The notes under the pieces were generated by a model. It saw nothing but the letters and a program-made list of their open reading frames with translations. It ran no database searches and had not been told where the DNA came from. A DNA stretch of 64,000 bases from Granulicella aggregans (lineage in GTDB: Bacteria > Acidobacteriota > Terriglobia > Terriglobales > Acidobacteriaceae): positions 2,282,826-2,346,825 of the forward strand of contig NZ_JAGSYE010000001.1 of the NCBI RefSeq assembly GCF_025685565.1, written 5' to 3'. The translations under genes were made by a program, and so were the position numbers. Below, in pieces: positions 35,158-44,927 of the stretch (position 1 is the stretch's first letter; each line of letters starts with the position of its first letter).

Positions 35158-36279
35158 CTACTTCGGGAGCATCTTCAGTGCGGCCTCGGCATCGCGGTCA
35201 TTCGGATCGAGTTCGAGGGCCTGCTGTAGCTCCTGCTTTCCTTCCCGCAGGTTGCCATGCTCGCAGAGCGCCAGGCCAAGATTCCGGTGTAGTCCCGCAA
35301 CCACTGAACATTCGTTGCATTGGGCCAGTGCCTGATGTAGGAGCCGGATGGCCTCCTCCCAGTTTTGCTGCTTCGATGCGGTGTAGGCCTGGTTGCCCAA
35401 GGTCTCGATCGCGTCGAGATTTGCCGCGTCGTCGCGTACTTCGACAAAGCGCTTCATCAAGGTACGGGCTTCCGATGGGTCCTGACGCTTGACCTCCATC
35501 GCCAGCATGTAGAGAGCATCGCCCGCATGGGGGTTAAGCTCGATAGCGCGTCGAAGCGCGGTGATGGACTCTGCGTGCCTTGATTGCTCGGAGAGGCTGC
35601 GCCCCAGAAAGAAGAAGTCGCGGTCGCTGTTGGGCTGTAGCTTGACCAGTGTCTCCAACAGCTCGGTTTCCTTGGCAAGATGGGCCTGTTCGTGCTCGAG
35701 CAGCGACCAGTAGTAGAAGGTGTCCGGATTGCCGGGATCCAGCTTGCTCGATAAGGCAAACTCAGACCGTGCCTCCTCGTTGCGATGAAGATCCGCAAGG
35801 AGACGCGCGCGATTGAGATGGATGGGGCCGGAACGGGGCGCAAGGGAGATCGCGGCAGAGGTCTCCGCCAATGCCGCGTCGAGTTGCTTGGCATCGGCCA
35901 AAGCGATGGCGAGATTGAGATGGTTCTCTGCGACTTTTGGTTTCAGTTGAACGATCCGGCGAAAGAGCGCGGCAGCCTCTTCGGGCTGGCCTAGGCGGCC
36001 CTTTACTTTGGCTAGGAGGGTCAGGAGTTCGATGTCGTTCGGGATCACACGTTCGGCCTGAACCAGAGATGTCTCTGCTTCCGCGAGACGGCCCTGCGAG
36101 GCCAAATTCTGGCCCTCGCGCATCCATTGACGTGCTCGGGCGATCTCTGTCCGGGCTTGTTGCGGATACGTCTGAGACGAAGAAAAGGCGAGCGGCGAAG
36201 AAATTAAGAGAAAGGTGGCGAGAATGAGCCCGATGACTTGTGAGAATTGAGAGGACGAGTTGCATCGAAAGACGTTCAT
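35158..36279 (-). CDS. Exported TPR-repeat protein
   Basis: A 373-residue protein with an N-terminal signal or anchor (VIGLILATFLLISSPLAFS) followed by about eight or nine tetratricopeptide units (for example GRLAEAETSLVQAERVIPND, LGQPEEAAALFRRIVQLKP, QLDAALAETSAAISLAPRSG, GNLREGKQELQQALELDPND). TPR arrays mediate protein contacts; no catalytic domain is present. It sits just beyond the terminator of the TonB receptor on the same strand, so it is probably transcribed separately. In Acidobacteria such proteins often lie near secreted glycan-processing genes; no specific role can be assigned. Confidence 0.78.
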   Translation of the reverse strand: MNVFRCNSSSQFSQVIGLILATFLLISSPLAFSSSQTYPQQARTEIARARQWMREGQNLASQGRLAEAETSLVQAERVIPNDIELLTLLAKVKGRLGQPEEAAALFRRIVQLKPKVAENHLNLAIALADAKQLDAALAETSAAISLAPRSGPIHLNRARLLADLHRNEEARSEFALSSKLDPGNPDTFYYWSLLEHEQAHLAKETELLETLVKLQPNSDRDFFFLGRSLSEQSRHAESITALRRAIELNPHAGDALYMLAMEVKRQDPSEARTLMKRFVEVRDDAANLDAIETLGNQAYTASKQQNWEEAIRLLHQALAQCNECSVVAGLHRNLGLALCEHGNLREGKQELQQALELDPNDRDAEAALKMLPK

Positions 36280-36317
36280 AGCCCGAGCTCAGTATAAACA
36301 GGTGGGTTAAATAAATG

Positions 36318-36355
36318 CCGTCCTGCGCGGAGGATTTGGCCTCCGCGCAGGACGG
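36318..36355 (-). terminator. Strong intrinsic terminator of the TonB receptor gene
   Basis: A perfect 16-bp stem (36318-36333 with 36340-36355, starting CCGTCCTGCGCGGAGG) with a 6-base loop. On the minus strand it is followed by CATTTATTTAA, a fair U-rich tail. It lies 7 bases beyond the receptor stop. Confidence 0.85.
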
Positions 36356-36362
36356 TTGGGAG

Positions 36363-39300
36363 CTAGAAGGTTATCTTCGCGCTTAGTTGTACGGCGCGTG
36401 TGCCGCTTGCCGTGTATCCGATCTTACCGAAGTTTTGGTCGTTGAGACCGGTATCCGGAATTCCGAAGATGGGATGGTTGAAGACGTTGAAGGCATCGAC
36501 ATCGAACCGCCCATGAAACCGGTCGTAGATCGGGAACTCCTTCAGCAGCGACATGTCCCAGCCCTTGTAGAACTCGGCGCGGAGGGCGTTGCGGCCCATC
36601 GTGCCGTAGGTGTACTGCGCTGGAGTTGCGAAGCTGCTCGCGTCTAGCCAGTGCGTATACGTTTGGTTCGAAGGTTTGAGGGGACCGACGACGTTGGGCC
36701 GCTCATAGCCGGAGTTGCCGATGTTGGCGATGTCGGAGGCGTAGGTAAGGGTGTAGTTCTGTCCGCTGTTGAGCCGGATGAAGCCGCTGTACTCCCAGCC
36801 TCCAACGAGTAGGTCGAGGAAGCGGTTGTCGACGTTCAATATCTTTCCGCGGCCTACGGGCAACTGGTAGTTGTAGGTGGCGGTCAGGTTCTGCGGCACA
36901 TCGAATGCGGAGACACTGCGGTCCGCGCGGATGTTGTAGATCTGTTGAACGCCGCAGCCTTCCGTGCCGAAGAAGCCGGAGCAGCCTTCGTCGATGGACT
37001 TTGACCAGGTGTAGGCGACGGTGGCGGCGAGACCCTTGAAGAGCGAGCGGGTCAGCTGCACCTGAAGCGAGTTGTAGTTGCCGCTGCCGATGCTGCGCGA
37101 GTAGAAGGTCGGCTGAATGTAAGGATAGGGACTGCGCAGACGCGGGTCGCCGGGGCCGGGGGTCGTGGAGATGTTGTAGTTGCCGCCCACGCTGAGCCGA
37201 CGGTTGAGGGAGCCGACGTACGATGCAGCGACGACCGTCGTCTTGTCGAGCTGCCTCTGGACACCAAAGTTGTACTGCAGCGAGTAAGAGTCCTTGGTCT
37301 TCGGGTCCACGAACCAGTTGAACTGGTTGAACGGAGTTGCCGAAGGCAGGGTCGTCAGTGCCGGCAAGTTCTGTGTCGTGTATCCGGGGAACGGAGTCGC
37401 AGCGGTGGGGGCATTGATGTTGGTCTGGGCCAGTTGCGCGACCGAGGGCCAGTTGCCGCTGACGCCGCGGATGTTCTGGACCAGAGCGGCGTAGTTGTCG
37501 AAAGCTAAGCCGATGCCGCCGCGAATGACTGTCGTGGGATCAACACGGTAGGCTGCGCCTAGCCGGGGCTGGAAGTTGTTGTACTGGTTCTGGAAGATCT
37601 TGCCGTCCGGGCTGGCGACCACATGGTCGGGCAGGGAGCCGTCAGCCGTTGGGATGCAGGGCGCGGTACCGAGTGAGGCGCAAGAGCCGGGCACCTTGTA
37701 GACAATGTAGGTGCCATTGTTGAAGTCGTAGTTGCCGACTGGCTGGTTGCCGTCCTGCGGCCTGCCGAACTTCGGAATAAAGGCGAGGTCGTAGCGGATG
37801 CCGGCGTTGAGAGTCAGCTTCTGACTGACCTGGAACTGGTCCTGGGCGTAGAAGCTGAGGACGCCGCCAAAGCTGAGCGACTCAACGACGTTTCGCTTTG
37901 TGAAGGCATAGGGAACGCCGATGACGAAGGATGCCGCGCCGTCCCCGGAGCTATCGCCGAGCAGGCTGCTGGTCTCCTTCGGATTCATCTCGAGAGTGGC
38001 GTACTGGATGTCCTGCGACTCGCCGATGCCGTTGAACTCAGAACCAACCTTGATGGTGTGCTTGCCGATGACGTGGGTGAAGTCGCCCTTGCCAGACCAG
38101 CTATTGGCGGTCGTCTGCGGTACGACCGTCTCGTTGTTCGATCCGAAGTAGCCGTCGACCTGGATGCCGGGGATGATCGAGCCCGCCGTCACATAACCGT
38201 CGGTAAGGCCGGACTGGAAGCCAATCTGAGAGTTCAGGTTCGAGGGAACTCCAACGAAACGGGTGCTTTGAAGCCGGTTTTCGTAGGTGCGGCCGCCCTG
38301 GACGTGCAGCACCGAGTTCGATCCAAAGGTGTGTACGTAACTGCCAACGTAGGAGTAGCCGTCCGTGGTCTGGTTGAAGGGCAGATTTGCGGGTCCGTTG
38401 GTCTGGTTGCCACGGATGGCCATGTAGCGAAAGTAGGCGGAGTTGTGTTCGTTCAGGGTCTCGTCGATGCGGACGTCGAAGGAGTTGTACGACTCCGTGT
38501 TGGGGGCATTCTCAAAGGCATTTGCCCCCGGAGAGGGGAGCGTATTGGTGGTGTAGGCGGGAAGTGCGTTTTTGAGGTACGCGAGGTCACCCTGGTTGAT
38601 ACGCGCCGGGTCGATTTTGTTCAGCACACCCTGGTACGAGAACTGACTGCGGCTGCAGTTGCCGGAGGCGTCGCAGACAGTGGTAGCCGGGTCGTAGATC
38701 TTGGGAAGTCCGGGGGCCGTGAAGTCACCCGCCAACTGGGCCGGCGTGGGAACCAGATAATAGGAAGTGCCGGGACTCTTGTTGCGGAAGCCCTCATACG
38801 CGCCGAAGAAGAAGGTCTTGTCTCTGCCGTGATAGAGGTGCGGGATCACGACCGGTCCGCCGATGGTTCCGCCGAACTGGTTCTGCCTGGTCTGTGAGGC
38901 GACTGCGGAAAAGTAAGGGATCGCCTGGAGCTGGGGCGTCTGGTTGTAGTCCCACGCCGAGCCGTGCAGCGTGTTGGTACCGGACTTGGTGGCTACGTTG
39001 ATGGTGCCGCCGGTGCTGCCGCCAAACTCCGCGGAGTCGTTGTGCGACTGGAGCTTCTGGTCCTGGATGGCGTCGATGATGGGCTGCACAGCGTAAGCGT
39101 CGCCGAAGGTCTCGATGTCCAGGATGCCGTCGACCACGAAGAGGTCGCTGCGATTGCCCTGTCCATTGACCGAGGGGATGATGATGGGGCCGATGTTGGT
39201 GGTGTAGCTGGCCGACTGGCTGCCCGAGACCACCACCGGCGAGACGCCCGGAGCGGTGGTTAGCAGCGACGTAAAGTTGCGGCTGTTGATCGGGATGTCT

Positions 39301-39788
39301 TCGATCTGCTTGGATTCGAGCGTGAGTCCGAGTTCTGAAGTCGAAGCCTGTAGCGCCTGGCCGACCGCATCCACCTCGACGACGTCCTTGCTGCCGACCG
39401 CAAGCGCGAAGTCGAGTGTGCTGGTCTGGTTTACCTGCAACTGAAACGGCTTAACCTTCTCCGGGCTAAAGCCTGCAAAGGAGGCCTCCAAGGTATACGT
39501 CCCCGGGTTGATGTTCACGAAGAGATAGTCGCCGGTACTGTTCGTCACGGTCGTCGCGGCCACGTGTGTCTCGACGTTGACCAGGGTCATCGTTGCTCCG
39601 ACCACGGACGCATTCGTCTTGTCATGGACATTGCCGTGGACGGATGCCTGGGTCGTCTGGGCAGAGGCCGGGCCAGTCACAAAGACCGACATGAGGAAGA
39701 AGATGGCCGCGAACCCTGTAACCGCTTGTTTGCGGAGGCGGGTAAGATCGCGATAGAGAATTGAGTTGAAGCGGTGTTGCATCATCAT
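36363..39788 (-). CDS. Oar-like TonB-dependent receptor
   Basis: A 1141-residue outer-membrane protein. It has a signal peptide (residues about 20-44, ending PASAQ), a carboxypeptidase-regulatory-like/CNA-B domain (about 45-130: HGNVHDKTNASVVGATMTLV, GDYLFVNINPGTYTLEASFAGF), a plug (about 135-260) and a large beta-barrel ending in an aromatic residue (QLSAKITF). It matches the Oar-type receptors abundant in Acidobacteria and would import oligosaccharides or other large nutrients. AGGAGAG precedes the ATG triplet. A clear promoter and an operator shared with the fucose locus lie upstream, so fucosylated glycans are the likely cargo. Confidence 0.88.
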   Translation of the reverse strand: MMMQHRFNSILYRDLTRLRKQAVTGFAAIFFLMSVFVTGPASAQTTQASVHGNVHDKTNASVVGATMTLVNVETHVAATTVTNSTGDYLFVNINPGTYTLEASFAGFSPEKVKPFQLQVNQTSTLDFALAVGSKDVVEVDAVGQALQASTSELGLTLESKQIEDIPINSRNFTSLLTTAPGVSPVVVSGSQSASYTTNIGPIIIPSVNGQGNRSDLFVVDGILDIETFGDAYAVQPIIDAIQDQKLQSHNDSAEFGGSTGGTINVATKSGTNTLHGSAWDYNQTPQLQAIPYFSAVASQTRQNQFGGTIGGPVVIPHLYHGRDKTFFFGAYEGFRNKSPGTSYYLVPTPAQLAGDFTAPGLPKIYDPATTVCDASGNCSRSQFSYQGVLNKIDPARINQGDLAYLKNALPAYTTNTLPSPGANAFENAPNTESYNSFDVRIDETLNEHNSAYFRYMAIRGNQTNGPANLPFNQTTDGYSYVGSYVHTFGSNSVLHVQGGRTYENRLQSTRFVGVPSNLNSQIGFQSGLTDGYVTAGSIIPGIQVDGYFGSNNETVVPQTTANSWSGKGDFTHVIGKHTIKVGSEFNGIGESQDIQYATLEMNPKETSSLLGDSSGDGAASFVIGVPYAFTKRNVVESLSFGGVLSFYAQDQFQVSQKLTLNAGIRYDLAFIPKFGRPQDGNQPVGNYDFNNGTYIVYKVPGSCASLGTAPCIPTADGSLPDHVVASPDGKIFQNQYNNFQPRLGAAYRVDPTTVIRGGIGLAFDNYAALVQNIRGVSGNWPSVAQLAQTNINAPTAATPFPGYTTQNLPALTTLPSATPFNQFNWFVDPKTKDSYSLQYNFGVQRQLDKTTVVAASYVGSLNRRLSVGGNYNISTTPGPGDPRLRSPYPYIQPTFYSRSIGSGNYNSLQVQLTRSLFKGLAATVAYTWSKSIDEGCSGFFGTEGCGVQQIYNIRADRSVSAFDVPQNLTATYNYQLPVGRGKILNVDNRFLDLLVGGWEYSGFIRLNSGQNYTLTYASDIANIGNSGYERPNVVGPLKPSNQTYTHWLDASSFATPAQYTYGTMGRNALRAEFYKGWDMSLLKEFPIYDRFHGRFDVDAFNVFNHPIFGIPDTGLNDQNFGKIGYTASGTRAVQLSAKITF

Positions 39789-40017
39789 GGATGGCTCTCC
39801 TAAAAACTCTCAACTGCAGCCCTTAGTGGGCTTCTGCGTTGCTTCGCAATCTGTCCTTGGAACAGTCGGGCATCTTATAAACGACCTCTTGTCCTCTGTG
39901 AAATCGTTTACAGAGATCGCCCTCTTGCACCTCTCATGACCTGACGCGAAGCAGATATCGCAACAGTCACTCCATGTGGTCTACGACGGCAAACTCCAAG
40001 GATTGTTCAGCGGCGAG

Positions 40018-40046
40018 ACTATAGAAATTCAAAAAGCGCCTGTCAA
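40018..40046 (-). promoter_or_regulatory. Promoter of the TonB receptor gene
   Basis: On the minus strand TTGACA (40046-40041) and TATAGT (40023-40018) are separated by 17 bases, a near-consensus sigma-70-type promoter. About 230 bases of leader follow before the ATG. The operator O1 lies 10 bases upstream of the -35 box. Confidence 0.75.
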
Positions 40047-40056
40047 GAAAATTCTT

Positions 40057-40075
40057 TACTTTAGCGGTTTCGTAG
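40057..40075 (-). promoter_or_regulatory. Putative LacI-type operator O1
   Basis: TACTTTAGCGGTTTCGTAG. It is 18/19 identical to the reverse of O2 (40303-40321) and 15/19 to O3 (49795-49813). The core AGCG-C/G-TT is a LacI-family style palindrome. It would control the receptor. Confidence 0.7.
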
Positions 40076-40302
40076 CATTTCCTGCGAGAATCGACGCGTA
40101 GGTTGGAGGTACATGTCGAACTCAGTGCCCGGAGAGCGGCGTCCCCGATGCACTGAAAAAAGCTCGACCGTAAGGGGCAAATCGGTCTTACTCGAAGCCC
40201 GGCTCGAAGCTCGGGTGGCTGGATACCTATTCCCTGGCGCGACGCCCGCTGGACGGCACCGCTTCTGGGAACGCCCCGCCCCCGGCTGGATGTTCGGAAA
40301 AT

Positions 40303-40321
40303 CTACGAAAGCGCTAAAGTA
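40303..40321 (+). promoter_or_regulatory. Putative LacI-type operator O2
   Basis: The reverse complement reads TACTTTAGCGCTTTCGTAG, with a perfect AGCGCT centre. It ends one base before the -35 box of the fucose operon promoter, so a bound repressor would block RNA polymerase. Confidence 0.72.
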
Positions 40322-40322
40322 T

Positions 40323-40352
40323 TTGACAAATGAAGCGGAGGCCTCCTATAGT
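40323..40352 (+). promoter_or_regulatory. Promoter of the fucose catabolic operon
   Basis: TTGACA (40323-40328) and TATAGT (40347-40352), 18 bases apart, placed 67 bases before the chosen TTG start of the RraA-family gene. It lies inside the long upstream open frame, which argues that translation does not begin at 40113. Confidence 0.78.
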
Positions 40353-40418
40353 TCCGGTCTAGTGTCGCGGATAGACCAGCGGCCGGAGACCCATCAAACA
40401 GGTCTCCCGGGAGGCATT

Positions 40419-41096
40419 TTGTCAGGGCAATTGACGGAAGATACAAGCGACGAGCGGCGCTTCGAGCTGATTCGGTCCACTCTTTACACGCCGGTCATCG
40501 GCGACATCCTGGACACGCTCGGTTTTTATCATCAGTTCCTGCCTCAAGCAGTACAGCCTCTACTGCCAGAGATGCGCATCGTGGGCAGGGCGCTCCCGAT
40601 CCAGATCGCCGACGCCTGGGGAAAGCAGCAGACGCCGTTCGGCAGGATGACGGAAGCTCTCGATTCGATCAAGCCATTCGATATCTATGTTGCTACCGGC
40701 GGTTGCATGAACTGCGCCGCCTGGGGCGAGATCATGACAGCAACAGCCAAGGTGAGGGGCGGCGCGGGCGCGATCATCGACGGATTCCATCGCGATACCC
40801 CGCGCGTTCTCGAGCAAAATTGGCCGGTCTTCAGCCGCGGACGGTACGCGCAGGATGCAGGCGTCCGCGCTAAAGTGGCCGACTTCGGCTGCCCCATCGA
40901 GATTGGCGGCGTCTCGATCCAGCCCGGCGACCTGATCGTCGGCGACCTCGACGGAGTCATCGTCGTACCGCGCAAAGTCGAGGACGAGGTGATCCGGCTC
41001 GCCGTTGAGAAGGCCACGGGCGAGCAGGTGGTGCGCAAGGCCATCGAGGCCGGCATGACGAGCACGGAAGCCTTCCACAAGTTCGGGATTCTATGA
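40419..41096 (+). CDS. RraA-family aldolase (probable sugar-acid aldolase)
   Basis: About 225 residues. A frame opens at 40113 but the promoter lies inside it; the TTG at 40419 with GGGAGG just upstream (another TTG at 40431) is preferred. The body is an RraA/4-hydroxy-4-methyl-2-oxoglutarate aldolase fold: [32 protein letters not shown], with [16 protein letters not shown] as the signature end. The family includes pyruvate-forming class II aldolases. As the locus lacks an intact KDPG-type aldolase, cleavage of 2-keto-3-deoxy-L-fuconate to pyruvate and lactaldehyde is an attractive role, though unproven. It overlaps the next gene by ATGA. Confidence 0.75.
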   Translation: MSGQLTEDTSDERRFELIRSTLYTPVIGDILDTLGFYHQFLPQAVQPLLPEMRIVGRALPIQIADAWGKQQTPFGRMTEALDSIKPFDIYVATGGCMNCAAWGEIMTATAKVRGGAGAIIDGFHRDTPRVLEQNWPVFSRGRYAQDAGVRAKVADFGCPIEIGGVSIQPGDLIVGDLDGVIVVPRKVEDEVIRLAVEKATGEQVVRKAIEAGMTSTEAFHKFGIL

Positions 41097-41443
41097 TGTC
41101 TGAAGAAGGTGCCGTCATGAAGCGCTGTTTCCAAGTCGACACTGCGGACAACGTCGCGACCTTGCTGGAGGACGCGGGACCAGAGCGTGTCACAGTGCTT
41201 GGCGCCGCACGAAACGCCACAGTGGATCTGCTGGAGCCCATCAGGCTGGGACACAAGGTGTGTACTCGGAAAGCCGCCGAGGGCGACCTAATTGTGAAGT
41301 ACGGCGTTCCCATCGGCGTGGCGACTGCGGAGATTCCGGTGGGCGCGTGGGTGCATCTGCACAACTGCGCAAGCCGCGTGGACGAGCGCTCGAACCATCT
41401 CGATGTCGTCACCGGTGTCGCGAAGGATACGGCTTATGACTGA
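41093..41443 (+). CDS. UxaA-family dehydratase, small (SAF) subunit
   Basis: A 116-residue SAF-domain protein, the N-terminal half of altronate/galactarate-type dehydratases: ITS core reads [18 protein letters not shown], then [20 protein letters not shown] and [12 protein letters not shown]. It overlaps the gene before (ATGA) and the large subunit after. Split UxaA pairs occur in fucose loci such as that of Campylobacter jejuni (cj0482/cj0483), where they are assigned to L-fuconate dehydration. Confidence 0.85.
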   Translation: MMSEEGAVMKRCFQVDTADNVATLLEDAGPERVTVLGAARNATVDLLEPIRLGHKVCTRKAAEGDLIVKYGVPIGVATAEIPVGAWVHLHNCASRVDERSNHLDVVTGVAKDTAYD

Positions 41444-42641
41444 ACGAAGCTGGAGCGGCTATCTCCGCGACGACGGACGCAAGGGCATCCGTAATTTGAT
41501 CCTCGTGCTCTACACCGTGGAGTGCGCTAGCTTCGTGGCGCATGCTGTCGCCGAGGGCGAATCCGATGTGCACGTCGTCGGGTTTCCCGGCTGCTATGAC
41601 AATGCCTATGCGATCCGGCTAATGCTTGCGCTGGCGACGCATCCCAATGTGGGTGCCTGCCTTGCCATCGGTCTAGGCTGCGAGTACACGCAGCCCGCAC
41701 GGCTGGCTGAGGCCGCTTCGAAGTCGGGCCGACCAAGCGACTCGTTCTTTATCCAGGAGCACGGCGGAACGCGCAGCGGCATCGCCAAGGGCAAAGAGGC
41801 GCTGAAGTCGCTGCGAGCGCAGATGGATGCAAAGACCGTGCGTGTCCCGATGAGCTGGGCAGACCTGATCGTCGGCGCGGAGTGCGGCGGGTCGGACGGG
41901 ACTTCAGGGCTTGCGGGCAATCCCGTCGTAGGCCGCTTCTACGATCTGCTGATCGACCGCGGTGGCAGCGCCGTCTTCGAAGAGATCGTCGAGATGATCG
42001 GTCTGCGCGATGTGCTGCATTCACGAGCGGCAACTCCGGAGGTCGCGTGGCAGCTAGACCATGCGTACGAGAAGGCAGAGCGGTATTGTAAGGCGGTGCG
42101 GCAGTATTCGGTCTCGCCCGGCAACTTCGCTGGCGGTCTTACGACGATCGAAGAGAAGAGCATGGGCGCCTTCGCGAAGTCGGGAAGCAGGCCAATCCAG
42201 GGCGTGATCGAGGTATCGCAGCAGGTCCCGCACTCCGGATTGTGGTTGCTGGATTCGGTGCCCGATGCACACTTCATGCAGTTCGGCTATACCAACCCCA
42301 ACGACACCGAAGGCATCATGGATCTGATCTCGGTTGGCGCGCACATCGTGATGTTCGTGACCGGAAGAGGCAGCGTCATTGGCAGTCCCGTCGCGCCTCT
42401 GATCAAGGTAACGGGAAACTCGCGCACCTTCGAGCGCATGAATGAGGACATGGACTTCAACGCGGGAACGATTCTAAGCGGCGAACGGACGCTGGATGAG
42501 GCCGCAATGGACTTGATGCAGCTTGCGGGCGATGTCGCTTCCGGCGAGCTGAGCAAGCCGGAGGCCCTGGGCCATCGCGAATACTTTGTGATGTACAAAC
42601 ACCAGGACACGCCGCAGTTGGAAGCGGGTTGCCGTGCCTGA
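41436..42641 (+). CDS. UxaA-family dehydratase, large subunit
   Basis: About 401 residues from the ATG at 41436 (AAGGAT upstream, 8-base overlap with the small subunit). It matches the C-terminal catalytic part of altronate/galactarate dehydratase: [13 protein letters not shown] at the start, GLGCEY, a central [20 protein letters not shown] and a late [19 protein letters not shown]. These are iron-dependent hydro-lyases that turn sugar acids to 2-keto-3-deoxy acids. With the SAF subunit it probably dehydrates L-fuconate. It is followed without a gap by the SDR. Confidence 0.85.
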   Translation: MTERSWSGYLRDDGRKGIRNLILVLYTVECASFVAHAVAEGESDVHVVGFPGCYDNAYAIRLMLALATHPNVGACLAIGLGCEYTQPARLAEAASKSGRPSDSFFIQEHGGTRSGIAKGKEALKSLRAQMDAKTVRVPMSWADLIVGAECGGSDGTSGLAGNPVVGRFYDLLIDRGGSAVFEEIVEMIGLRDVLHSRAATPEVAWQLDHAYEKAERYCKAVRQYSVSPGNFAGGLTTIEEKSMGAFAKSGSRPIQGVIEVSQQVPHSGLWLLDSVPDAHFMQFGYTNPNDTEGIMDLISVGAHIVMFVTGRGSVIGSPVAPLIKVTGNSRTFERMNEDMDFNAGTILSGERTLDEAAMDLMQLAGDVASGELSKPEALGHREYFVMYKHQDTPQLEAGCRA

Positions 42642-43452
42642 TTCTGAGTTCAATGCAATCGAGGAAAAAGAGATCGTGAAGACGTCGCTGTTCGATCTGA
42701 CGGGACACGTCGCCGTAGTCATCGGTGGAACGACGGGCATTGGCAGGGCGATGGCCCTTGGTTTAGCAGACTCGGGCGCGTCCGTCGTTGCGTCGTCTCG
42801 ACGACAGGAGCAGGTGGACGAGGTCGCCGAGGAGCTTGAGGCGAAGGGCACGAAGACACTTCGCATCGCTTCGGATGTCTGCGATCGTGACTCGTTGCAG
42901 ACGTTGTGCGATGGCACCTTAGAGAAGTTCGGCAAGGTCGACATACTGATCAACTGCGCGGGCATGACCAAGCGCGCGCCGACCTTGGACTTTCCCGAAG
43001 ACACATGGGACACCATCCTCGAGACGAACCTGACAGGGACGCTTCGCGGCTGCCAGATATTCGGGAGGCCTATGCTGGAGCGCGGCTACGGCCGCATCAT
43101 CAACATCGGCTCCATGACCACCTTTCGCGGCTTCTTTGAGGTTGCTGCGTATGGTGCAAGCAAGGCGGCGGTTGGCTCGCTCACAAAGTCGCTGGCGGTA
43201 GAGTGGTCTCGCCATGGTGTCACGGTCAATGCGGTTGCGCCGGGCGTCTTCCGGACCGACATCAACACCCATCTGCTCGATGGCACCGAGCGCGGCCGCG
43301 AGTTTCTGACGCGAACCCCGATGGGTCGGTTTGGCGATGTGCAGGAGCTTGTAAGCTCGGCTGTGTTTCTGGCTTCTCCTTCGGCATCGTTTATCACGGG
43401 TGAGATCCTCGCTGTAGACGGTGGCTTTCTCGCAAGCGGAGTCAATCACTAG
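42634..43452 (+). CDS. Short-chain dehydrogenase of the fucose pathway
   Basis: A 272-residue classical SDR. The cofactor loop [11 protein letters not shown] is near residue 31, then INCAGM, a catalytic Ser in INIGSM, YGASKAA (YxxxK), and a GEILAVDGG tail. It overlaps the dehydratase stop by 8 bases. A GTG start is used, and an alternative GTG 45 bases on has a purine-rich leader. Likely roles are 2-keto-3-deoxy-L-fuconate 4-dehydrogenase or L-fucose dehydrogenase; the AKR in the locus is the better candidate for the latter, so the former is favoured (inference). Confidence 0.8.
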   Translation: MPDSEFNAIEEKEIVKTSLFDLTGHVAVVIGGTTGIGRAMALGLADSGASVVASSRRQEQVDEVAEELEAKGTKTLRIASDVCDRDSLQTLCDGTLEKFGKVDILINCAGMTKRAPTLDFPEDTWDTILETNLTGTLRGCQIFGRPMLERGYGRIINIGSMTTFRGFFEVAAYGASKAAVGSLTKSLAVEWSRHGVTVNAVAPGVFRTDINTHLLDGTERGREFLTRTPMGRFGDVQELVSSAVFLASPSASFITGEILAVDGGFLASGVNH

Positions 43453-43490
43453 ATGCATGAGATGAGATCCATGACTTGGAGAGCTGATCG

Positions 43491-44813
43491 ATGCTAGCCG
43501 CACCGCCGACGCAGCGTAGTGGAGAGGGTCAGGCGGGCCACACCTCCATGTTTGCTCACGGAAGCCTCGTACCGTTTGCGCTGGTAACAGCGCTGTTCTT
43601 TCTCTGGGGCATTCCGAATAACCTCAATGACATTTTGATCCGGCAGTTCATGAAGTCGTTTGCGATCACGCGCCTTCAGGCTGGCCTGGTGCAGTCAGCG
43701 TTCTACATGGGCTATGTACTGCTGGCGTTGCCGTCGGCTCTCTACATGCGGAAGGCGGGTTACAAGGCCGGGTTCATCCTCGGGCTGCTGCTCTTCGGGC
43801 TGGGAACGTTCCTCTTCTGGCCGGCAGCACTCGCTGGACGGTACTCGTTCTTTCTTGTAGCGCTCTTCGTCATGGCCAGTGGACTTGCCTTCCTGGAGAC
43901 GGCGTCGAATACCTTCATCGCGCTTGCCGGGCCGGCAGAGAGCTCGGAACGCCGCCTCAACTTCTCGCAGGCCTTCAATCCCATCGGCTCCATCGTAGGA
44001 GCTCTGATCGGAACGCTGGCCATCCTCTCTGGCGTGGAGCTAAGTTCAAAGAAGGTCGCGGAGCTGCAAGGCTTGCATCAGTATGACGCGTACTTACGCT
44101 TCGAGACGCTGCGAGTTGTGCGGCCTTACATGATTTTGGGTGCTGTCGCCTTCGCGTTCGCCTTCTTCATATGGCGCACTGCCTTCCCCGTGTTGAAGGA
44201 TGATGCCGCCGGTGAAGAGACCCACGCGGGCACGATGGGCAGGTTGTTGAGAAATCGCCATCTCCTGTTGAGTATCGGAGCGCAGTTCTTTTATGTCGGT
44301 GCGCAGGTCGGGACCTGGAGCTACTTCATTCAATATGTACAGGACTACACGGGCGCAACGGAAAAAGTAGCCGGCTACTTTCTTACCGGGACGCTCGTCA
44401 TGTTCGGCATCGGCCGGTTTGCATCGGCGTACCTGATGAAGTTTCTCGCGCCAGCAAGGTTAATGGGCAGCTACTGTCTGATCAATATCGTGCTTGTCGC
44501 CATTGCCGTGCTGCATCCCGGATGGGCCGGGGTTTGGATGATCTTTCTCACCAGCTTCTTCATGTCGCTGATGTATCCGACGATCTTCGCCCTTGGCCTG
44601 CAGGGTCTGGGGCCGGACAGCAAACTCGGCGGCTCCTTGCTGGTTATGGCGATCGCCGGTGGGGCGGTGCTAACTCCGATGATGGGAGTTCTGGCCGACA
44701 GAACGAGCGTCGCGCTGGCGTATGGCATTCCGTTGGCCGGATATGTGCTGATCGGTTGTTATTCGTGGCTCGGGCAGACGAAGGTTGGGGCCGCGAGCCA
44801 ACCAGAGTCATAA
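43491..44813 (+). CDS. fucP: L-fucose:H+ symporter
   Basis: A 440-residue MFS sugar transporter of the FucP branch with about 12 membrane helices. The family marks are present: the first helix FALVTALFFLWGIPNNLNDIL, then YMGYVLLALPSALYMRKAGYKAG, the FLETASNTFIALAGP loop, and the RRLNFSQAFNPIGSIVG segment. It imports L-fucose with protons across the inner membrane. It sits inside the fucose operon, 38 bases after the SDR and before a fucosidase, which supports the substrate. GGAGAG precedes the ATG. Confidence 0.9.
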   Translation: MLAAPPTQRSGEGQAGHTSMFAHGSLVPFALVTALFFLWGIPNNLNDILIRQFMKSFAITRLQAGLVQSAFYMGYVLLALPSALYMRKAGYKAGFILGLLLFGLGTFLFWPAALAGRYSFFLVALFVMASGLAFLETASNTFIALAGPAESSERRLNFSQAFNPIGSIVGALIGTLAILSGVELSSKKVAELQGLHQYDAYLRFETLRVVRPYMILGAVAFAFAFFIWRTAFPVLKDDAAGEETHAGTMGRLLRNRHLLLSIGAQFFYVGAQVGTWSYFIQYVQDYTGATEKVAGYFLTGTLVMFGIGRFASAYLMKFLAPARLMGSYCLINIVLVAIAVLHPGWAGVWMIFLTSFFMSLMYPTIFALGLQGLGPDSKLGGSLLVMAIAGGAVLTPMMGVLADRTSVALAYGIPLAGYVLIGCYSWLGQTKVGAASQPES

Positions 44814-44927
44814 AGCCAGCGTTTGTGGCGCAGATGAGTGCCACGGCTAAGGCCTTGGCTTACCCAGAGGCAAAAGCACGTAGCAGCAAAGATAGACAAG
44901 CAAAGATCAGAAGGGGAGATGTGATCC

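Noticed and set aside
40113..40418. N-terminal extension of the RraA-family protein
   Set aside because: The extension contains the operator, the promoter and AT-rich leader, and resembles no RraA protein. The internal TTG with GGGAGG fits.
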